Assembly: GCA_014338405.1 (NCBI GenBank)
Contig: JTDE01001972.1
Location: forward strand, 1 to 64,000
Direction of reading: 5' to 3'
DNA length: 64,000 bases
Source: Paragonimus skrjabini miyazakii
Lineage: Eukaryota > Platyhelminthes > Trematoda > Plagiorchiida > Troglotrematidae
Shown here: positions 62,205-64,000 of the stretch, piece by piece
How positions within the stretch are numbered: position 1 is the first letter of the stretch
How the letters are laid out: every line of letters starts with the position of its first letter
Program-made: the position numbers and the translations under genes
Notes under the pieces: model-generated
Databases searched by the model: none
What the model saw: the letters and a program-made list of their open reading frames with translations, nothing else
Told to the model about the DNA's origin: nothing

Positions 62205-62980
62205 GTCAAACATGACTGCAGTAAAATCGTAGAGATAGTCCAAGTTTGCTGACCGCTTGTGAAAAAACCCTGTAAAATGCAATTCGTACACTCCAGATCC
62301 GAATTCAAATGTATGACTTCACCATATATTCAGGGTATGCTGTACAAAGAAAAAAACACTTCCAGTGCTCAGTTATCCACGTAATTCGACAGGTGAACAA
62401 ACAAACCCAACATTTCGGTATACTCGCAGAATCGGTGGTCCTCAGAGAATCTCAGTTTTAGTCAGATGCAGAATGCACGTCAAGTATTACAAAACGGTAA
62501 TTTCATGGAAAACCGACCATGTTGTTAACGTATTGAACGTAAGCATTACTGCGTTTTCATATGAGAAAATGACCATTTCAGTCATTCTTGTCGAAGTGAA
62601 TCGTAATCGAAGACGCGTCAGCGTGATAATTTGGACTGTTGCATTTTGCATTTCACCCACGATGATCTAGTTCATTGAAACTACACACTAGAATTGCATT
62701 CGAAACTATGAATAATTGTTTCTAATTAACTCACTTGTGAGAGTCGAGTTAGCCCTTTCCGGAGTAATGTCAATCGCAATTCAATGTATTCGGCTCATTT
62801 GACTTTTATTGCTTTTTGTCACTCTAAACGAAATTGTGCCACTGTTGAACTACACAGGTAAGAGGTTTGCTTCACTCCAGCTGTGGCTGGATCTGCTGAT
62901 GATTGAGTGGGATTAACATGTTTTTGGAGATGAGTAATATTTTCTGTAGTGCCGTTATACATTTATGTTTTAAAACGTAG
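62205..62980. repeat. 776-bp direct repeat, copy 2
   Basis: This is the partner of 45501-46276, same length and orientation, outside the inferred gene. The first 400 bases are about 6 percent different from copy 1 and the last 370 about 3 percent. Its open frame (from about 62356) runs 20 codons longer than in copy 1 because TGA is replaced by CGA, and ends at TAG near 62670. The 3' part holds the short inverted sequence aactcacttgtgagagtcgagtt in both copies. Confidence 0.9.
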
Positions 62981-64000
62981 TTCAGGCGCTCTTAGTTCTA
63001 TTAGATATTGATCTGATTGTATGACGTTCACTTTGTTCTGACTAGTCACGTAGGTGAATTTTTTTAAAAATAAATTTTACTTGGTGTAGTGCTCAGTAAG
63101 TGATTAGTGAAACACCTTGAGTTCTGTCTTATTAACACCAAGTTTCCGCGAATGAAACACGTTTGTGGGAAATGAAAAATTTAACATTTTGCAACTGCGT
63201 CAACTTGCTGTCTTTTAGATTATTGAAAAACGTGAGCTACAAATTCGAGTTCCGTTTCATGTCATTTGTAATCATGTTGCAGTTACTTTTTTGGTCAATC
63301 CAACATCAGTCCCATTCTAACACGACTATGTTGACAGGTTTGGTTTTCGTCCCACTCAAAATGTGCGTTGGCTTTCGGGATTCTAAACGTGGAACACTAA
63401 TATCCTGTTCAAACAACCTAACAACAGTATTTCTGAACATGTCCTCTATCAAAATGAGTTTCGAACATGAATGACACAATACTTTCGAAGTATCTTGATC
63501 AATAACTACTTGTGACGATAGTGTATCAAAATTCATTGCCTTGGCTCAATTACCAATGAAATCTGTTGAAACACTGGAGGTGCCTATAACTTTGTCGTGA
63601 GTGTACAACCTAAATGAGTTATTATGAAATATTAGGACACTTAAGTCCTGCTGGAAATATTGAGCTAGTTAATTGCTCATGTTGACGGTGTACGTATTCG
63701 GTTGTTCGTTGAGCTCAACTGTCTCCAAAATAATATGGTCAGGGGACAATCGAATAACTGGCTCTCTGTGCCGAAAGTTCAAACTCATGAAACGCTGGAG
63801 CTTTGCAGATTTTGTAACAAGCTGCATTAAAGAACACAAAATGTTAATTTATCTCGTTATATCTTTTGCAATGCGTCACTTACTTCTGGATTTTGTCACT
63901 GAACAATACATCTCCTCTAGTGAATAAATTAGAGTAACACTCACTCAGTAATCGTCGGTTGAGTGAAAAAATTAGCTACAAAATTTATCAGCAATACCTC
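62981..64000. other. Non-coding end stretch, nothing firm
   Basis: Plus frames near 63163-63474 and 63673-63927 and a minus frame near 63536-63306 are of chance length and unrecognised. A minus-strand donor gaa/gtaagtgac at about 63885 follows an acceptor-like attcactag by only about 33 bases, too short to count. No repeat or RNA gene is seen. Confidence 0.45.

Noticed and set aside
45501..62980. LTR pair of one retrotransposon
   Set aside because: The 776-bp copies lack TG...CA ends and target duplications, and no gag, protease, integrase or LTR-type reverse transcriptase was seen in the 16 kb between them.
1..64000. CRISPR array, bacterial operon or organelle DNA
   Set aside because: No regularly spaced direct repeats, no dense gene packing, and abundant eukaryotic retroelements and splice signals.

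Overview
The window looks like nuclear DNA of an invertebrate, most likely a flatworm (a trematode or cestode; I cannot decide which). It is AT-rich, has no dense bacterial-style gene array, and is full of decayed non-LTR retrotransposons (CR1/jockey-like and RTE-like), tRNA-derived SINEs, a Tc1/mariner-type transposase fossil and simple repeats. Almost all open frames are within the length expected by chance in such DNA, so ORF length alone is not evidence of a gene here.

Left part, 1-25 kb (repeat-rich intergenic DNA). It starts in a (TA)n microsatellite. Two short tRNA-derived SINE families recur (family A at 2.4 and 18.9 kb, family B at 1.6, 4.8 and 14.8 kb). At 5.62-7.45 kb lies an intronless, frame-broken, near full-length copy of a cytosolic HSP70 gene. 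It is followed on the minus strand by a CR1-like fragment keeping only endonuclease and linker (7.8-8.8 kb), an RTE-like reverse-transcriptase fragment with its motif-B segment missing (15.3-15.8 kb), and a CR1-like reverse transcriptase (20.0-21.6 kb).

Middle and right part, 36-60 kb. The best candidate for a living gene is on the minus strand: three phase-compatible exons (60171-60303, 59189-59347, 36350-36495) with good splice signals together encode a small protein with four membrane segments, about 134 residues from its first ATG. If the model is right, its last intron is about 22.7 kb and holds an antisense CR1-like element (37.1-39.9 kb), a Tc1/mariner-like transposase fossil (49.3-49.8 kb), a SINE, and one copy of a 776-bp repeat. 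The second copy of that repeat lies outside the gene at 62.2-63.0 kb.

The remaining stretches (25-36 kb and 60.3-64 kb) show no gene I can support beyond low-confidence exon candidates and a small cluster of promoter-like motifs at 25.6 kb. All homology calls come from reading translated frames against remembered family motifs; no database search was run.
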